From Desulfacinum sp. (GTDB lineage: Bacteria; Desulfobacterota; Syntrophobacteria; Syntrophobacterales; DSM-9756), in contig JACIYN010000029.1 of the NCBI GenBank assembly GCA_014359885.1, positions 46,647 to 110,646 on the forward strand: a DNA stretch of 64,000 nt, written 5' to 3'. The notes under the pieces were generated by a model. The model did no database searches, was not told where the DNA came from, and saw only the letters and a list, made by a program, of their open reading frames with translations. A program made the position numbers and the translations under genes. Within the stretch, counting starts at the first letter, position 1. Every line of letters begins with the position of its first letter. Positions 1-9,508 of the stretch are shown here, in pieces.

Positions 1-176
1 ACGAATGCCTGCTTTCATGGACGCACCTGGAGTGTTTCAGGTCCCCGGTGCGCGCATCCGGTCCTGTTGGGATCCTCCCGGGCGGGGCGGCCTGGGCCGC
101 CGCACCCGACCTTACGATTCTTTCTGAGACGTCACGCGGTGCGCTTGTGCCGTTCCAAGACCTCGATCGCCCACTC
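1..176. other. Left edge, no supportable gene
   Basis: This short edge lies downstream of dctM on its coding strand. No frame here has a recognisable product or a convincing start. It may be the spacer before a further gene outside the window. Confidence 0.4.
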
Positions 177-1502
177 CTACTTACCGATAATACTGGGGAG
201 CCAGGTGACGATGCTCGGGAACATGAGGATCAAGGCGATACCCGCTGCCTGACAGGCGATGTACTGGAACATTCCACGATAGATGTCAGAGAGCTGCCAA
301 TGGGGCAGACAGCCCTTGATGAAGTAGCAACTGAGAGCCACCGGCGGAGTCAGCCACGACGTTTGCAGGGTTACCGCATAGACGATGGCGAACCACAGCG
401 GATCGATGCCCAGGGCCTTCACGGTGGGCATCATGATGGGAAGGATGATGAGCACGATGGGTACCCATTCCATGGCCCAGCCCAGCAGGAAGACCAGACC
501 CATGATCAGGATCACCATGCCCATGGGCGGGAGGCTCATGCTGACCAGCTGATTGGAAAGCCACCCCGCGCCACCCAGTCGGGAAAAGACGGAACCGTAG
601 AAATTGGAGGCGGCGATCATGACGAGGATCATGGCCGACAACTTGGCCGTGGAGTACATGGCACCTTTCAGGTTTTCCCATTTGAACTTGCCGTAGCAGA
701 CCACCAGCAGGAACGCGCCGAGGGCTCCGCAGGCCGACGCTTCCGTGGGTGTGGCCAGTCCGGCCAGGATGCTTCCCAGGGTGGCTCCGATGAGCAAAAT
801 GAGGGGCACCACGCCCTTGATCAGGTCCACCACCAGAGCCCCCATGGATTCCGCGCGCAGTTCCTTGGCCAAAGGCGGCCCGTACTGGGGCTGAAAGAAG
901 CATCGGATGAGAGAGTAGGCCACGTAGATACCCGAAAGCAGGAGACCCGGGATGACGGCGCCGGCAAAGAGATCCGTTACCGGAACGCCCATGAGCGGCC
1001 CCATGACCACCAGCATGATGGACGGCGGGATCAGGATCCCCAGGGTGCCGCCCGCGGCGATGGCTCCCGCTCCCATGCGGATGTCGTAGTTGCTGCGAGC
1101 CATGGCGGGCCCGGCCATCATGCAAAGGAGCGTGATGGACGATCCCACGATGCCGGTGGCCGCCGCGAAGATGGTGGCCGTGATGATGATGGCCAGATAG
1201 AGGGAACCGGGCACCGGGGCCAGCAGCTTTTGGATGGAGTGAAAGAGGTTGTCCATCAACCCGGCGCTCTCCAGGATGTAGCCCATGAAGAGGAAGAAGG
1301 GGATGGCACCCAGGACCGGGTCGCTCATAACCTGGTAGAATTGGATGTTCATCAGATGAAACACCAGCTTGCCGATCCCCAGGTACCCGAAGGCCAAGCC
1401 GATGAACATCATGGTGAAGGAGATGGGAAATCCGCTGACAAACGCGAGCAAAAGCCCCACCAGGGACAGCATCCCCAGCATTTCGTTGAAGGTCATTTCC
1501 AT
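177..1502 (-). CDS. dctM: TRAP transporter large membrane subunit DctM
   Basis: This 441-residue polytopic inner-membrane protein is the transport channel of a tripartite ATP-independent periplasmic (TRAP) transporter, which imports organic anions using an ion gradient. The sequence is a run of about a dozen hydrophobic segments with the DctM-type glycine-rich region (AAGGTLGILIPPSIMLVVMG) and a PTEASACGALGAF stretch, both family hallmarks. The length matches the usual 420-450 residues. It begins 11 bases after the dctQ stop and is the last gene of a dctP-dctQ-dctM operon. The substrate cannot be read from sequence. The adjacent microcompartment operon makes a C2-C4 acid or sulfonate precursor of an aldehyde possible, but that is inference. 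Confidence 0.93.
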   Translation of the reverse strand: MEMTFNEMLGMLSLVGLLLAFVSGFPISFTMMFIGLAFGYLGIGKLVFHLMNIQFYQVMSDPVLGAIPFFLFMGYILESAGLMDNLFHSIQKLLAPVPGSLYLAIIITATIFAAATGIVGSSITLLCMMAGPAMARSNYDIRMGAGAIAAGGTLGILIPPSIMLVVMGPLMGVPVTDLFAGAVIPGLLLSGIYVAYSLIRCFFQPQYGPPLAKELRAESMGALVVDLIKGVVPLILLIGATLGSILAGLATPTEASACGALGAFLLVVCYGKFKWENLKGAMYSTAKLSAMILVMIAASNFYGSVFSRLGGAGWLSNQLVSMSLPPMGMVILIMGLVFLLGWAMEWVPIVLIILPIMMPTVKALGIDPLWFAIVYAVTLQTSWLTPPVALSCYFIKGCLPHWQLSDIYRGMFQYIACQAAGIALILMFPSIVTWLPSIIGK

Positions 1503-1513
1503 GGTGATTCTCC

Positions 1514-2125
1514 CTAAGCCTGCGCCTCACAGGCGTCGCCCTCTTCGGACGGGCCGCCGTGCGGGTTGCTTTCCCAGTAGAAGACGCCGTGACGCCATGC
1601 GTAGTAGCTCTTGATGGTCTCCGACAGGCCCTGCAGGATCATGAGGAAGACGCTCAGGGGAATGGCGAACTTCATGGGCCAGATGATGGGCATCCACGGG
1701 CTGGAGACGATGGATTCGTTCTGCTTGAAGGATTTGTAAAAATACTTCCAGCCGATCTCCAGAAAGACCACATGGGTGGGCAGGTAGAGGAAGACGTAGA
1801 TGATGGTGTCCACCAGGCCCTTGGTTTTCGTGGACCATCGGTTGTAGAGAAAATCGGTCCGAATGTGCATGCCGTCCTTGAGACAGAAGGGAGACGCCAC
1901 CATGAAGTAGATCCCGTAGAGGATGAGGGCCAGGTCGCCCGCCCAGATGGTGGGGGCGTTGAAGAAGTACCTGGAGACCACCTCGTAGACCAGGATACAC
2001 ATCATGGGCAGCACGAGGACGGAGGAGGCCTTTCCGGTGACGACACTGATCCCATCCAGGATTTCAACCAGGCGCCGGGCCGCCGGGGCAGGTCCCCTCA
2101 TGGTTGTGGTCGATGCGTGAGACAC
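1514..2125 (-). CDS. dctQ: TRAP transporter small membrane subunit DctQ
   Basis: This 203-residue protein has four predicted membrane segments and is the small integral subunit that pairs with DctM in TRAP transporters. The central part (FLMILQGL, ILVYEVVSRYFFNAPTIW) carries the family feature of an aromatic-rich loop after the first membrane helix. I chose the GTG start at 2125 because an AGGTGA-type ribosome site lies just upstream. An internal ATG at 2101 has no such site. The acidic C-terminal tail ends 11 bases before dctM, so the two are translationally close. It follows dctP after a 95-base spacer. Confidence 0.88.
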   Translation of the reverse strand: MSHASTTTMRGPAPAARRLVEILDGISVVTGKASSVLVLPMMCILVYEVVSRYFFNAPTIWAGDLALILYGIYFMVASPFCLKDGMHIRTDFLYNRWSTKTKGLVDTIIYVFLYLPTHVVFLEIGWKYFYKSFKQNESIVSSPWMPIIWPMKFAIPLSVFLMILQGLSETIKSYYAWRHGVFYWESNPHGGPSEEGDACEAQA

Positions 2126-2220
2126 GAGATCACCTATCTGTTTGCTATCGTTTTTCGATGTCCGGGCGGGGCAGGCCCCGCCCGGCTTCCATCTCTTCCC
2201 TACACCTTGGGTGGCGTCCG

Positions 2221-3327
2221 TTACTTGACGGCACCGGCCTCCAGAGCGGTCTTGCCCATCTTGTAGTAGGCACCGTTCACCTGAACCTGGTAGGGGACGG
2301 TCAGATCCGCCCAGTCTTCCAAGGAGGCGCGCACCTCCTTGAAGAAGGGATCCTTTTCGGAATACTTGTCCAGGATCTTGGTGGTGGCCTTCATGTAGGC
2401 CTTGTAATAGTCTTCCGGCGTTTCATGGAGCTGCACGCCCTTTTCGTCCACCAGCTTCTTGATGGCCGCGCTGTTGACGCTCACATTCATGTTGATCTGA
2501 TCGGCCACCGCCGCCTTCATGGATTCCTGGATGACCACCTGGAGCCGTTCCGGAAGGCTCTCGAACCATTCCTTGTTGATGTACACGTCGCCGATGGAAT
2601 CCACCTGGTGCAGGCCCTGGATGTAGTAGTGCTTCCACACGTCCGCCAGGCCCAGGTACAGGTCGTCGCCGGGGCTGATCCATTCGGCCGCGTCGATCAC
2701 GCCGCGCTGGGCCGCGGGGACAATTTCGCTACCAGGCATGGACACGACCGGCATCCCGATTTCACGGAAACTTTCGGACGGAATTCCCGGAGGTGAACGG
2801 AACTTCATCTTGGTCAGCTCTTCCATGGACTCGAACTTTTTGGGAAACCAACCGAAGGGCTCCGGACCCATGGGCATGCACATCCAGGCCACAATGTCCG
2901 CACCCAGAACCTTCTGATAATATTCATTTAACAACTTGTGGCCGTCCCCTTCCCAAGCCCAGGAAAGCAGAGCCGCCTGGTCCAGCCCCTTACCCAAACC
3001 GGCCGTGGGAGCGGCGAACAGAAGGCCGGTGGGATTCTTGCCCGACCAGTAATGGGTCCACGCCTGGCCTCCGTTGACGATGCCGTCGCTCACCGCGTCC
3101 AGGATTTCGAAGGCCTTGACGATGGCCCCGTCGGCAAACACTTCCACCTTGATTTCGCCGCCGGAAAGTTTTTCGATCCGCTCACCCAGCCGTTCCATGG
3201 TCTTGAAGTACATGCTGGAGCTGGGAACGGCCGTCTGGATCTTCAGTTCATACTGGGCCGCAGCCGCCAGGCCGCACCCCATGAGGATAAAAAGACAACT
3301 TGCCAGAGACACAACACGCCTGAACAT
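2221..3327 (-). CDS. dctP: TRAP transporter periplasmic solute-binding protein DctP
   Basis: This 368-residue secreted protein is the extracytoplasmic solute receptor of the TRAP system. It has a signal peptide (MFRRVVSLASCLFILMGCG, then AAAA before the mature QYELK). The mature part carries DctP-family features: the segment with GGEIKVEVFADGAI, the conserved region near PFGWFPKKFESMEELTKMKFRSP, and PGSEIVPAAQRGVIDAAEW, where the arginine-containing carboxylate pocket normally sits. A cysteine in the signal (MGC) could make it a lipoprotein. The start at 3327 has a GAGGAGG site upstream. The pocket is of the type binding 2-oxo or hydroxy acids in relatives, but I cannot name the ligand. Confidence 0.92.
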   Translation of the reverse strand: MFRRVVSLASCLFILMGCGLAAAAQYELKIQTAVPSSSMYFKTMERLGERIEKLSGGEIKVEVFADGAIVKAFEILDAVSDGIVNGGQAWTHYWSGKNPTGLLFAAPTAGLGKGLDQAALLSWAWEGDGHKLLNEYYQKVLGADIVAWMCMPMGPEPFGWFPKKFESMEELTKMKFRSPPGIPSESFREIGMPVVSMPGSEIVPAAQRGVIDAAEWISPGDDLYLGLADVWKHYYIQGLHQVDSIGDVYINKEWFESLPERLQVVIQESMKAAVADQINMNVSVNSAAIKKLVDEKGVQLHETPEDYYKAYMKATTKILDKYSEKDPFFKEVRASLEDWADLTVPYQVQVNGAYYKMGKTALEAGAVK

Positions 3328-3575
3328 AAAGACTCCTCCTCTCAACCTTTCCAACATTCCTACCTCTTGACTCACTTCCACCACTTGCCTCTTCTCCCAA
3401 ACCCATAAAGGGGACCGCTCGAATCATCCCCAGTTCCCCGATGCCTTCGGGGTTGCCGGCGTTGTGCGGTGCCCGTGGAATGAGCAATACCCGTGCCACC
3501 CATTCCCCCACCCGGTCGTTCGGAGTGGGGGACCATAGCAGACAAGCGAGAAAAAGGAGCATTTTTTTGTGAAAC

Positions 3576-3700
3576 GCGACCTCGTATCGTTCGAGCGCCC
3601 GGCTTGTAGGGGCGAATAATCATTGGCCCCTAAAGGGGTCTCGATTCCCAAGGTGCGTTTCATCCTTCGTTGTCCCGGGCCGACCGTGATGGGGCCTAAT
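3576..3700. repeat. Dispersed intergenic repeat, copy with GTAGGGGCGAAT palindrome
   Basis: The stretch matches 33446-33570 over most of its length, including the core GTAGGGGCGAATAATCATT followed by GGCCCCTA and the later CATCCTTCGTTGTC. The core is an imperfect palindrome related to the perfect ones at 22417-22446 and 25148-25175. Confidence 0.75.
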
Positions 3701-3746
3701 GGGAAGAGCAACCGCCAACGAACGCGAATCTTTTGCCTGAGTGTGA

Positions 3747-3845
3747 CGATTCTTTCTCATGGGCAGGTCTTGAAGGGCGGGCGTAAAGCCCGTCCCTACA
3801 AAACTCACGGACCCAATGGGTAGGGGCGGGGCTTATCCCCGCCCG
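3747..3845. repeat. Dispersed intergenic repeat with double hairpin
   Basis: The first half (TTCTTTCTCATGGGCAGGTC then AAGGGCGGGCGTAAAGCCCG) matches 14679-14760. The second half, 3819-3845, is a hairpin of the type GTAGGGGCGGGG-TTATCCCCGCCCGC, repeated at 23826-23852, 40130-40156 and, weaker, near 31225. Confidence 0.75.
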
Positions 3846-4375
3846 CTAATCACGCGGTGAAAGAGACACCCGAAGACAAATCGCTCGGTTGAGGCTTTGA
3901 ATAGCAGGAGCGGCCTTGGCCCACGCCTGGGAGAAGCCCCCAACGGACGGGTTCCTCCCTCGCCGTCGCGCCTGACGTTGCCGCTCTGCAACGTGCGCTT
4001 TTGTGACCGGTTGCACTTGTGCAACCCTCACAGGGTGCCTTTCCACGCCCCGGTCTCCCCGCCCCTTCAAGTGCATGTCCGCACAAGCACGATCTCGCCG
4101 CCCTCCCTATGGTTGCACACCTGCAACATCTAAAAAGACATCCCCTATGCCGAGCGGACAAGCGCGCCCGTCTTGCCTGGATCCCGCATGAGCGGAGAAC
4201 GTTCGAGACCCTTGTATGAGGGGTAGCGTGAAGGCCTATGGTTTCCGACCCGCCCACGCCCCTGCATGTTGGCCCGCTATTTGCTCAGGCCCTCGGCGAC
4301 GCCCGCAAGGGGGCCCTGCCGTCGCCGAAGGGAAGGGGCGCCTTAGAAGCCTGTCCGACAATGGCTCTCCGAGTT

Positions 4376-4560
4376 AAGAGCCCGAGCTATGGCCCCTCTT
4401 TTCGTAGCCGCGGGGCTTTAGCCCCACGGGAAGGGCCATCGCAACTTCATGAATTACAGGAAATATGCGATGGCCTATCCAACCTTCGGGGGTTCTTCCG
4501 CAGCCCTGGAGGGCTGCGCTACGAGAAAAGAGGCCATCTGCGGCGTTCTCGGACAGGCGC
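4376..4560. repeat. Dispersed repeat with two GC hairpins upstream of the microcompartment operon
   Basis: Two hairpins are visible: GTAGCCGCGGGGCTTTAGCC with its CCACGGG partner, and CAGCCCTGGAGGGCTGCGCT. They are separated by a spacer containing GGCCTATCCAACCTTCGGGG. The same two hairpins flank a related spacer at 28613-28790 (inverted), and similar hairpins occur at 35070-35212. Confidence 0.7.
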
Positions 4561-4651
4561 CTAGGGGCGCTCAACCTCTAGGCGCACCAGGAAATGAAAC
4601 CGGGCGAAGGACGATCCGGTTGCAAATCGCTGTAGAGAGGGGAGGAAGAAG

Positions 4652-5359
4652 ATGGGAAAGGAGCTGGTTACCGTCTCCGACGTGCAGGCGGCTGCCGACG
4701 CGGGTAAGGATCACATCGTCGCACCGCGGGATCGCTTCATCGTCACGCCCGCCGCCCTGGATCTGGCCGAAAGGCTGGAAATCCGCATCCTGGAAGACGG
4801 CTCCCCCGCCCCCCTCCCGGCCGCATGCCCCCTGGCCAAAGGCGAAAACGCCCCCGAGACCGAAGCCCCCGCCGACGATCGGCACTTGGTGGAAGAAGTG
4901 ATCCGTCGCGTTTGCGAACGTCTGGAGGGCCACGTGGACCCGGAGCGATTGAAGGACGTGGTGGCCCGACTGGTCGGCAGCCGGATGACCGATGGGGAGC
5001 CGGCCCCGACAGCCGAACCGGACTCCCGCCTGGGCGGCGTGGTTTTCGTGGACGCGTCCCACGCCTTGGCCCACGAAGCCGATGCCCCGCCCATCGGGGA
5101 AAAGGTCCTGGTCACGGGGGTCCTGGGCGGGGATGAACAGAAACTGGCCGGCGCCTACATGGCCTGGGAGCAGGCCTCTTTTCGCCGGACCGTGGAGAGC
5201 CCGGAAATCCAGGTGGTGCTCGAGGGAGAACTCCACCTGACCGTGGGCGGACGTACTCTCAAAGCCAAGCCCGGTGATATGCTCTACCTCCCGGAAGGCG
5301 TAAAGGTCCTCTACAGCGCGCCCTCCCGGGTCCGCCTGGCATGCATCAACGCGCTCTAG
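4652..5359 (+). CDS. eutQ: EutQ-like microcompartment protein (putative acetate kinase)
   Basis: This 235-residue protein is the first gene of the microcompartment operon. Residues 1-50 carry a signature shared by several compartment-associated proteins (DVQAAADAGKDHIVAPRDR then FIVTPAALDLAERLEI). Residues 130-235 form a cupin barrel with ELHLTVGGRTLKAKPGDMLY and LPEGVKVLYSAP, as in EutQ. EutQ of the ethanolamine pathway has acetate kinase activity, which here would complete ATP formation after the phosphotransacylase encoded next. That role is inferred from family and context. The linker at residues 50-85 is proline and alanine rich. The start has a strong GGGGAGGAAG site, and the next gene follows after 19 bases. 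Confidence 0.8.
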   Translation: MGKELVTVSDVQAAADAGKDHIVAPRDRFIVTPAALDLAERLEIRILEDGSPAPLPAACPLAKGENAPETEAPADDRHLVEEVIRRVCERLEGHVDPERLKDVVARLVGSRMTDGEPAPTAEPDSRLGGVVFVDASHALAHEADAPPIGEKVLVTGVLGGDEQKLAGAYMAWEQASFRRTVESPEIQVVLEGELHLTVGGRTLKAKPGDMLYLPEGVKVLYSAPSRVRLACINAL

Positions 5360-5378
5360 GAAGGGGAAGCCGCACGCC

Positions 5379-6428
5379 ATGACACCTTCCATCGACCGGA
5401 ACACCGTCTCCCGAGCGGACATCCTGGAAGAATGTCGCGATCAGTGCCGGCGGAACCCCGGCCTGGTGGCTTTCCCCGACTCCTTGGACCGCCGCGTTTG
5501 GGAAGCGGCCGCCCGGCTTGAAAAGGAACGGCTGGCCCATCCGGTATTGGTGCAGTCTCCCTTTGCCTTGCGCACCAAGATGAACGCCGAAGGCTTTTTT
5601 CGGTCGGCCTTCACCGTGGTGGACCCCGCCAGTCCCGCTCGATTGGCGGAAAACGTGGAGGAGTTCCTGGCTCTTCGCAAGGCCAAGGGAAAGGAAATCA
5701 CCGAAGAGCAGGCCGCGAAGGCCATGCGGTGCCCCCTGGCGGCGGCGGCCATGCTGGTACGACGAAAGGACGTGCACGCAGGACTGGCCGGCAATCTTTC
5801 CGCCACCGCCGACGTGCTGCGGGCCGGGCTGGCGGTCCTCGATCGGAAGCCGGGCATCCGGACGGTCTCCAGTTTCTTTCTCATGATCTCGCCCGACGGC
5901 AAGCGCCGTTTCATCTTTGCGGACTGTGCCGTTGTGCCCGAGCCCACGGCGCCCGTCCTGGCCGACATCGCCATGGCCTCGGCGGAACAGGCGCGACGGC
6001 TTCTCAAGGAAGAACCGCGCGTAGCCCTCTTGTCCTTTTCCACCAAGGGCAGCGCCCTGCACCCGCGGGCGCGATTGATCGCCGACGCCACCCGTCTGCT
6101 CCAGGAGCGGGCTCCGGACCTGATGGTGGACGGAGAGCTCCAGTTCGATGCGGCCACCGTCCCGGACGTTTCGGCCCTCAAGGCCCCCGGCAGCACCCTC
6201 CAGGGGCGGGCCAACGTCCTCATTTTCCCGTCCTTGGAAGCAGGAAACATCGGCTACAAGATGGTGCAGCGTCTGGCCGGCTACCGGGCCATCGGTCCCT
6301 TTCTGCAGGGGTTCGAAGGCGGATGGCACGATCTTTCCCGGGGCTGCAGCGCGGAAGATATATACCAATTGGCCATCATCGCCCTGTGCCTGGAGCGGGG
6401 GGCCATGGTGACCCAGCACGCCGCCTAG
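5379..6428 (+). CDS. eutD: Phosphate acetyl/propionyl-transferase, EutD/Pta family
   Basis: This 349-residue enzyme converts acyl-CoA and phosphate to acyl-phosphate and CoA. It shows the PTA_PTB fold: [20 protein letters not shown] in the middle, [48 protein letters not shown] and the C-terminal [20 protein letters not shown]. The length fits the short EutD class without the extra N-terminal domains of housekeeping Pta. In this operon it lies downstream of the acylating aldehyde dehydrogenase in the reaction order and would conserve energy as acetyl- or propionyl-phosphate. The first ~25 residues form a charged helix that could serve as a targeting peptide (inference). Confidence 0.9.
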   Translation: MTPSIDRNTVSRADILEECRDQCRRNPGLVAFPDSLDRRVWEAAARLEKERLAHPVLVQSPFALRTKMNAEGFFRSAFTVVDPASPARLAENVEEFLALRKAKGKEITEEQAAKAMRCPLAAAAMLVRRKDVHAGLAGNLSATADVLRAGLAVLDRKPGIRTVSSFFLMISPDGKRRFIFADCAVVPEPTAPVLADIAMASAEQARRLLKEEPRVALLSFSTKGSALHPRARLIADATRLLQERAPDLMVDGELQFDAATVPDVSALKAPGSTLQGRANVLIFPSLEAGNIGYKMVQRLAGYRAIGPFLQGFEGGWHDLSRGCSAEDIYQLAIIALCLERGAMVTQHAA

Positions 6429-6481
6429 GCGTGCCCACCTGTGAGGAAACATCCCAACTAACTTACTCAAGGAGGCTGATC

Positions 6482-6763
6482 ATGGATGCTTTGGGCATGA
6501 TCGAAACCAAGGGGCTCACCGCCCTGATTGAAGCGGCCGACGCGATGGTCAAGGCCGCCCGCGTGAAACTCGTGGGCTACAAGGCCATCGGCGCCGGGCT
6601 CGTGACCGCCATCGTTCGCGGGGACGTGGCCGCCTGCAAGGCAGCCACCGATGCGGGGGCCGCGGCGGCGCAGCGAGTCGGGGAAGTGGTGGCCGTCCAC
6701 GTCATTCCTCGGCCCCACGGTGACCTGGGCGAAGTGTTCCCCATCGAACTTCCCAAGAAGTAG
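6482..6763 (+). CDS. BMC-A hexameric shell protein 1 (PduA/EutM type)
   Basis: This 93-residue protein is a single BMC domain. It opens [20 protein letters not shown] and ends [15 protein letters not shown]. Such proteins form hexamers that tile the compartment facets with a central pore. The pore loop here is KAIGAGL. It is a close paralog of the protein at 9152-9427, which differs in the pore approach (ERVGAGL). Placed between eutD and pduS with a clear AAGGAGG site upstream. Confidence 0.95.
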   Translation: MDALGMIETKGLTALIEAADAMVKAARVKLVGYKAIGAGLVTAIVRGDVAACKAATDAGAAAAQRVGEVVAVHVIPRPHGDLGEVFPIELPKK

Positions 6764-6829
6764 CAGAGCGAGAAACGTCGGGAACGTTCCGAAGAGGGAT
6801 TTCCCGGGAAGATGGAAACGAGAGGCGAC

Positions 6830-8176
6830 ATGGACAAGTCGCAACTGGTGGAGTGCGTCCGCACCGCCGGCATCGTGGGCCAGGGAGGCGCCGGCTTCCC
6901 GGCCCATGTGAAGTACGACACCGAAGTGGAAACGGTGATCGCCAATGGGTGCGAGTGCGAACCGCTGCTCCATTCGGACAAGCATCTGATGGAGGCCCGG
7001 GCCGAGGATTTGGTGCGGGCCCTGAGGACCCTGAAGACGGCCGTGGGCGCGCGTCGAGGTGTCATCGCCATCAAGGGAAAGTACGTGCGCGTAGCGGAAC
7101 GGCTCCAAAGGGCCATGGCGGGGACCGACCTGGAACTGGCTCTTCTGGATGATTTCTACCCGGCCGGGGACGAGCAGGTTCTCATCTACGAGGTAACCGG
7201 TCGATCCGTTCCGCCCTTGGGTCTTCCCAAGGATGTGGGGGCTCTGGTGGCCAATGTGGGAACCCTGGTGTCCTTGACCGACGCCCTGGACGGCAAACCC
7301 GTGACCCATCGGCTGGTCACCGTCACCGGTGAGGTGGCCCGGCCGGCCATCTGGAACGTGCCGTTGGGAACGCCCTTGTCGGATCTGGTGGAGGCCTGCG
7401 GCGGGGCGGCCGTCGAAGATCCCGTCTATATTCTGGGCGGTCCCATGATGGGCCGTGTCGTGGACGACCCCAAGCAGGCGGCTTCCACCGTGGTCACCAA
7501 GACCCTGGGGGGAGTGATCCTGATCCCCCGGGACCACTATCTCCACCGACGGGCCACCCTGTCGCTGGAGGTCATGGCACGACGGGCCGCCACAGCCTGC
7601 ATCCAGTGCCGCTATTGCACGGACCTGTGCCCACGGTATCTCATCGGGCACGACTTCCAGACCCACAAGGTCATGCGGGCTTTGGGAGGTGGCGGACCCG
7701 AGGCCGCACCGGGATCGCTCCAGGCCCTTCTCTGCAGCGAGTGCGGACTTTGCGAGCTGTTCAGCTGCCCCATGCATTTGTCCCCGCGGCGCCTGAACGC
7801 AGCCCTCAAGGTGCGTTTCCGGGAAAACCGCGTGGCCTTTCCCGAACCCCGCCGCGTGAAACCGTCCCAGGCCGCGCTGCGGGGCTACCGCAAGATCCCC
7901 GTTACGCGGCTGGCCATCAAGCTGGACATCGCCCGCTACATGGACCTGCATCCGGAATTTCTCGGAGAACTGAAGCCCGCCCGGGTGCGCGTGCCCTTGC
8001 GACAGCACATCGGCGCTCCGGCGCAGCCGCTCGTGAAGCCGGGAGATCGGGTTTCGGTCGGCGAGCCTGTGGGAGCCATTCCGCCGGGCGCCTTGGGGGC
8101 TTGCGTCCATGCGTCCCTGTCGGGTGTGGTCACCGCCGTGGACGACGCCGTTACCATTACGGGAGAGCCATCATGA
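6830..8176 (+). CDS. pduS: PduS-like flavin and iron-sulfur NADH dehydrogenase / cobalamin reductase
   Basis: This 448-residue RnfC-related protein opens with a glycine-rich NADH/FMN-binding region (VRTAGIVGQGGAGFPAHVK) and a CECEPLL motif. The SLBB-like middle region precedes two 4Fe-4S clusters, C257-x2-C-x2-C-x3-C (CIQCRYCTDLCP) and one starting at C302 (CSECGLCELFSCP), and a C-terminal lipoyl/sandwich-like domain (PGDRVSVGEPVGAIPPG). In Pdu compartments PduS oxidises NADH and reduces cobalamin. No B12 enzyme is encoded here, so it more likely passes electrons from NADH out of the compartment (inference). I chose ATG 6830, which matches family starts, over ATG 6812. Its stop overlaps the next start (ATGA). 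Confidence 0.9.
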   Translation: MDKSQLVECVRTAGIVGQGGAGFPAHVKYDTEVETVIANGCECEPLLHSDKHLMEARAEDLVRALRTLKTAVGARRGVIAIKGKYVRVAERLQRAMAGTDLELALLDDFYPAGDEQVLIYEVTGRSVPPLGLPKDVGALVANVGTLVSLTDALDGKPVTHRLVTVTGEVARPAIWNVPLGTPLSDLVEACGGAAVEDPVYILGGPMMGRVVDDPKQAASTVVTKTLGGVILIPRDHYLHRRATLSLEVMARRAATACIQCRYCTDLCPRYLIGHDFQTHKVMRALGGGGPEAAPGSLQALLCSECGLCELFSCPMHLSPRRLNAALKVRFRENRVAFPEPRRVKPSQAALRGYRKIPVTRLAIKLDIARYMDLHPEFLGELKPARVRVPLRQHIGAPAQPLVKPGDRVSVGEPVGAIPPGALGACVHASLSGVVTAVDDAVTITGEPS

Positions 8177-8733
8177 CAATCGAATTGCAGGCCGTCGGCA
8201 TGGTGGAATTCAACAGCATCGCCGCCGGCATCGACGCTTCCGACCACATGGTCAAGGCCGCCTCGGTCCAGGTCCTTTTCATGAAGACCATCTGCCCGGG
8301 CAAATTCGTGTCCGCCGTCCACGGCGAGGTGGCGGCCGTCCAGGCTTCCGTGGATGCCGGCCTTCAGGCGGGCGCCGACTCGGTGGTGGACCATTTCCTC
8401 ATCCCCCGGATTCACCCTGCGGTGGTGGCCGCACTTTCCTGCGCCGTGGATCTCCAGGACAGCCGGGGCGCCCTGGGCGTTCTGGAAACCTTCTCGGCGG
8501 CCAGTGCCGTGGCGGCCGCCGACCAGGCGGTCAAGGCCGCGGACGTCCATCTTCTGGAAGTCCGCATGGCCATGGGCCTGGGAGGCAAGGCGTACGTGCT
8601 CCTTCACGGGGATGTGGCCGCCGTGGAGGCGTCGGTGGAGGCGGGAGCGGCGGAAGCGGCTCGAAGCGGCCTTCTGGTGCGCCGGACGGTCATTCCCAGC
8701 CTCGACCCGCAAGTCTTTCAGCACATCCTTTGA
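8173..8733 (+). CDS. pduT: BMC-T tandem shell protein, PduT type with Fe-S cysteine
   Basis: This 186-residue protein has two BMC domains in tandem (about residues 5-90 and 95-180) and would form a pseudohexameric trimer. The first domain holds the segment FMKTICPGKF, with Cys41 matching the PduT cysteine that ligates a 4Fe-4S cluster at the trimer pore. Pairing with PduS, whose stop codon overlaps this start by four bases, fits an electron conduit through the shell. Family knowledge supports the cluster; electron export is inference. Confidence 0.92.
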   Translation: MTIELQAVGMVEFNSIAAGIDASDHMVKAASVQVLFMKTICPGKFVSAVHGEVAAVQASVDAGLQAGADSVVDHFLIPRIHPAVVAALSCAVDLQDSRGALGVLETFSAASAVAAADQAVKAADVHLLEVRMAMGLGGKAYVLLHGDVAAVEASVEAGAAEAARSGLLVRRTVIPSLDPQVFQHIL

Positions 8734-8771
8734 CCCGGGAATGCAACGGGTTCATGGAACAGGAGAAGAAG

Positions 8772-9122
8772 ATGGCCGGTAATGATTCACTGGGATTCGT
8801 GGAAACCATCGGGCTGGTGACGGCGGTGGAAGTGGCGGACGCCATGAGCAAGGCCGCCTCCGTTCGCATCAAGACCGTGGCCAATGCCGACGCGGGATTG
8901 ATCTCCGTCATCTGCGAAGGGGATCTGGCGTCCTGCATGGCGGCCGTGGACGCGGGCAAGGCAGCGGCGGCCCGCCTGGGCCAGGTGGTGGCCACCAATC
9001 TGATCGCACGTCCCGACAACAGCCTGGAAGGCTACCTGTCCCAACAGGTTCCTTCCATCGTGGAAAAAGGTGCATCGCACCGGACCAAACCGGAAAAGAA
9101 AGCCGCCAAGGCGGATAAATAG
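8772..9122 (+). CDS. BMC-A shell protein 2 with lysine-rich C-terminal tail
   Basis: This 116-residue protein has one BMC domain ([20 protein letters not shown] to NLIARPDN) and an added tail of about 25 residues ending in a basic stretch ([13 protein letters not shown]). Its pore loop is NADAGLI, unlike the GAGL loop of the other two single-domain proteins, so it probably passes a different molecule. ATG 8772 is preferred because AGGAGAAG lies directly upstream. ATG 8754 is an in-frame alternative. Confidence 0.92.
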   Translation: MAGNDSLGFVETIGLVTAVEVADAMSKAASVRIKTVANADAGLISVICEGDLASCMAAVDAGKAAAARLGQVVATNLIARPDNSLEGYLSQQVPSIVEKGASHRTKPEKKAAKADK

Positions 9123-9151
9123 GCCGGGCGGGAAAAGAAGGAGTCACACGC

Positions 9152-9427
9152 ATGGACGCATTGGGAATCATTGAAACCAAAGGCATGACGGCCCTTATCG
9201 AGGCGGCGGATGCCATGACAAAGGCCGCCCGGGTGGATCTGGTGGGCTTTGAGCGGGTCGGTGCGGGACTGGTGACCGTCATGGTTCGCGGCGATGTGGC
9301 GGCCTGCAAGGCCGCCGTGGATGCCGGGGTCGCGGCGGCCAAGCGAGTGGGCGAGGTGGTGGCGGCTCACGTGATCCCGCGGCCCCATGCCGACCTGGAA
9401 GCCGTCTTTCCCATCCGGCGCCCCTAG
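9152..9427 (+). CDS. BMC-A hexameric shell protein 3 (PduA/EutM type)
   Basis: This 91-residue BMC-domain protein is a near duplicate of the protein at 6482-6763. They share [30 protein letters not shown] and HVIPRPH. Differences cluster around the pore approach ([12 protein letters not shown]) and the C-terminus (PIRRP). The pair looks like a recent within-operon duplication. It has an AAGAAGGAG ribosome site. Confidence 0.95.
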   Translation: MDALGIIETKGMTALIEAADAMTKAARVDLVGFERVGAGLVTVMVRGDVAACKAAVDAGVAAAKRVGEVVAAHVIPRPHADLEAVFPIRRP

Positions 9428-9508
9428 CCGCACGATTTGCCCAGGAGTTGTCAAGCCCCGAAAAAAAGGACCCGCACGTGCCGGGCCCGGATGCGCGGAG
9501 ATTGAACA

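Larger units (their letters stand above)
3328..4651. other. 1.3-kb intergenic region made largely of repeats
   Basis: No credible gene is present between the divergent TRAP and microcompartment operons. Positions 3576-3700 match 33446-33570. Positions 3747-3843 match 14679-14760. Positions 4376-4560 belong to a third family seen again at 28613-28790 and 35070-35212. The part from about 3850 to 4370 has no similarity that I can recognise and its frames are short and composition-biased. Promoters for both operons must lie here, but I see none that is clear. Confidence 0.6.

Noticed and set aside
5379..6428. EutD as housekeeping Pta
   Set aside because: Its length, lack of extra N-terminal domains and place within the microcompartment operon favour the EutD type.
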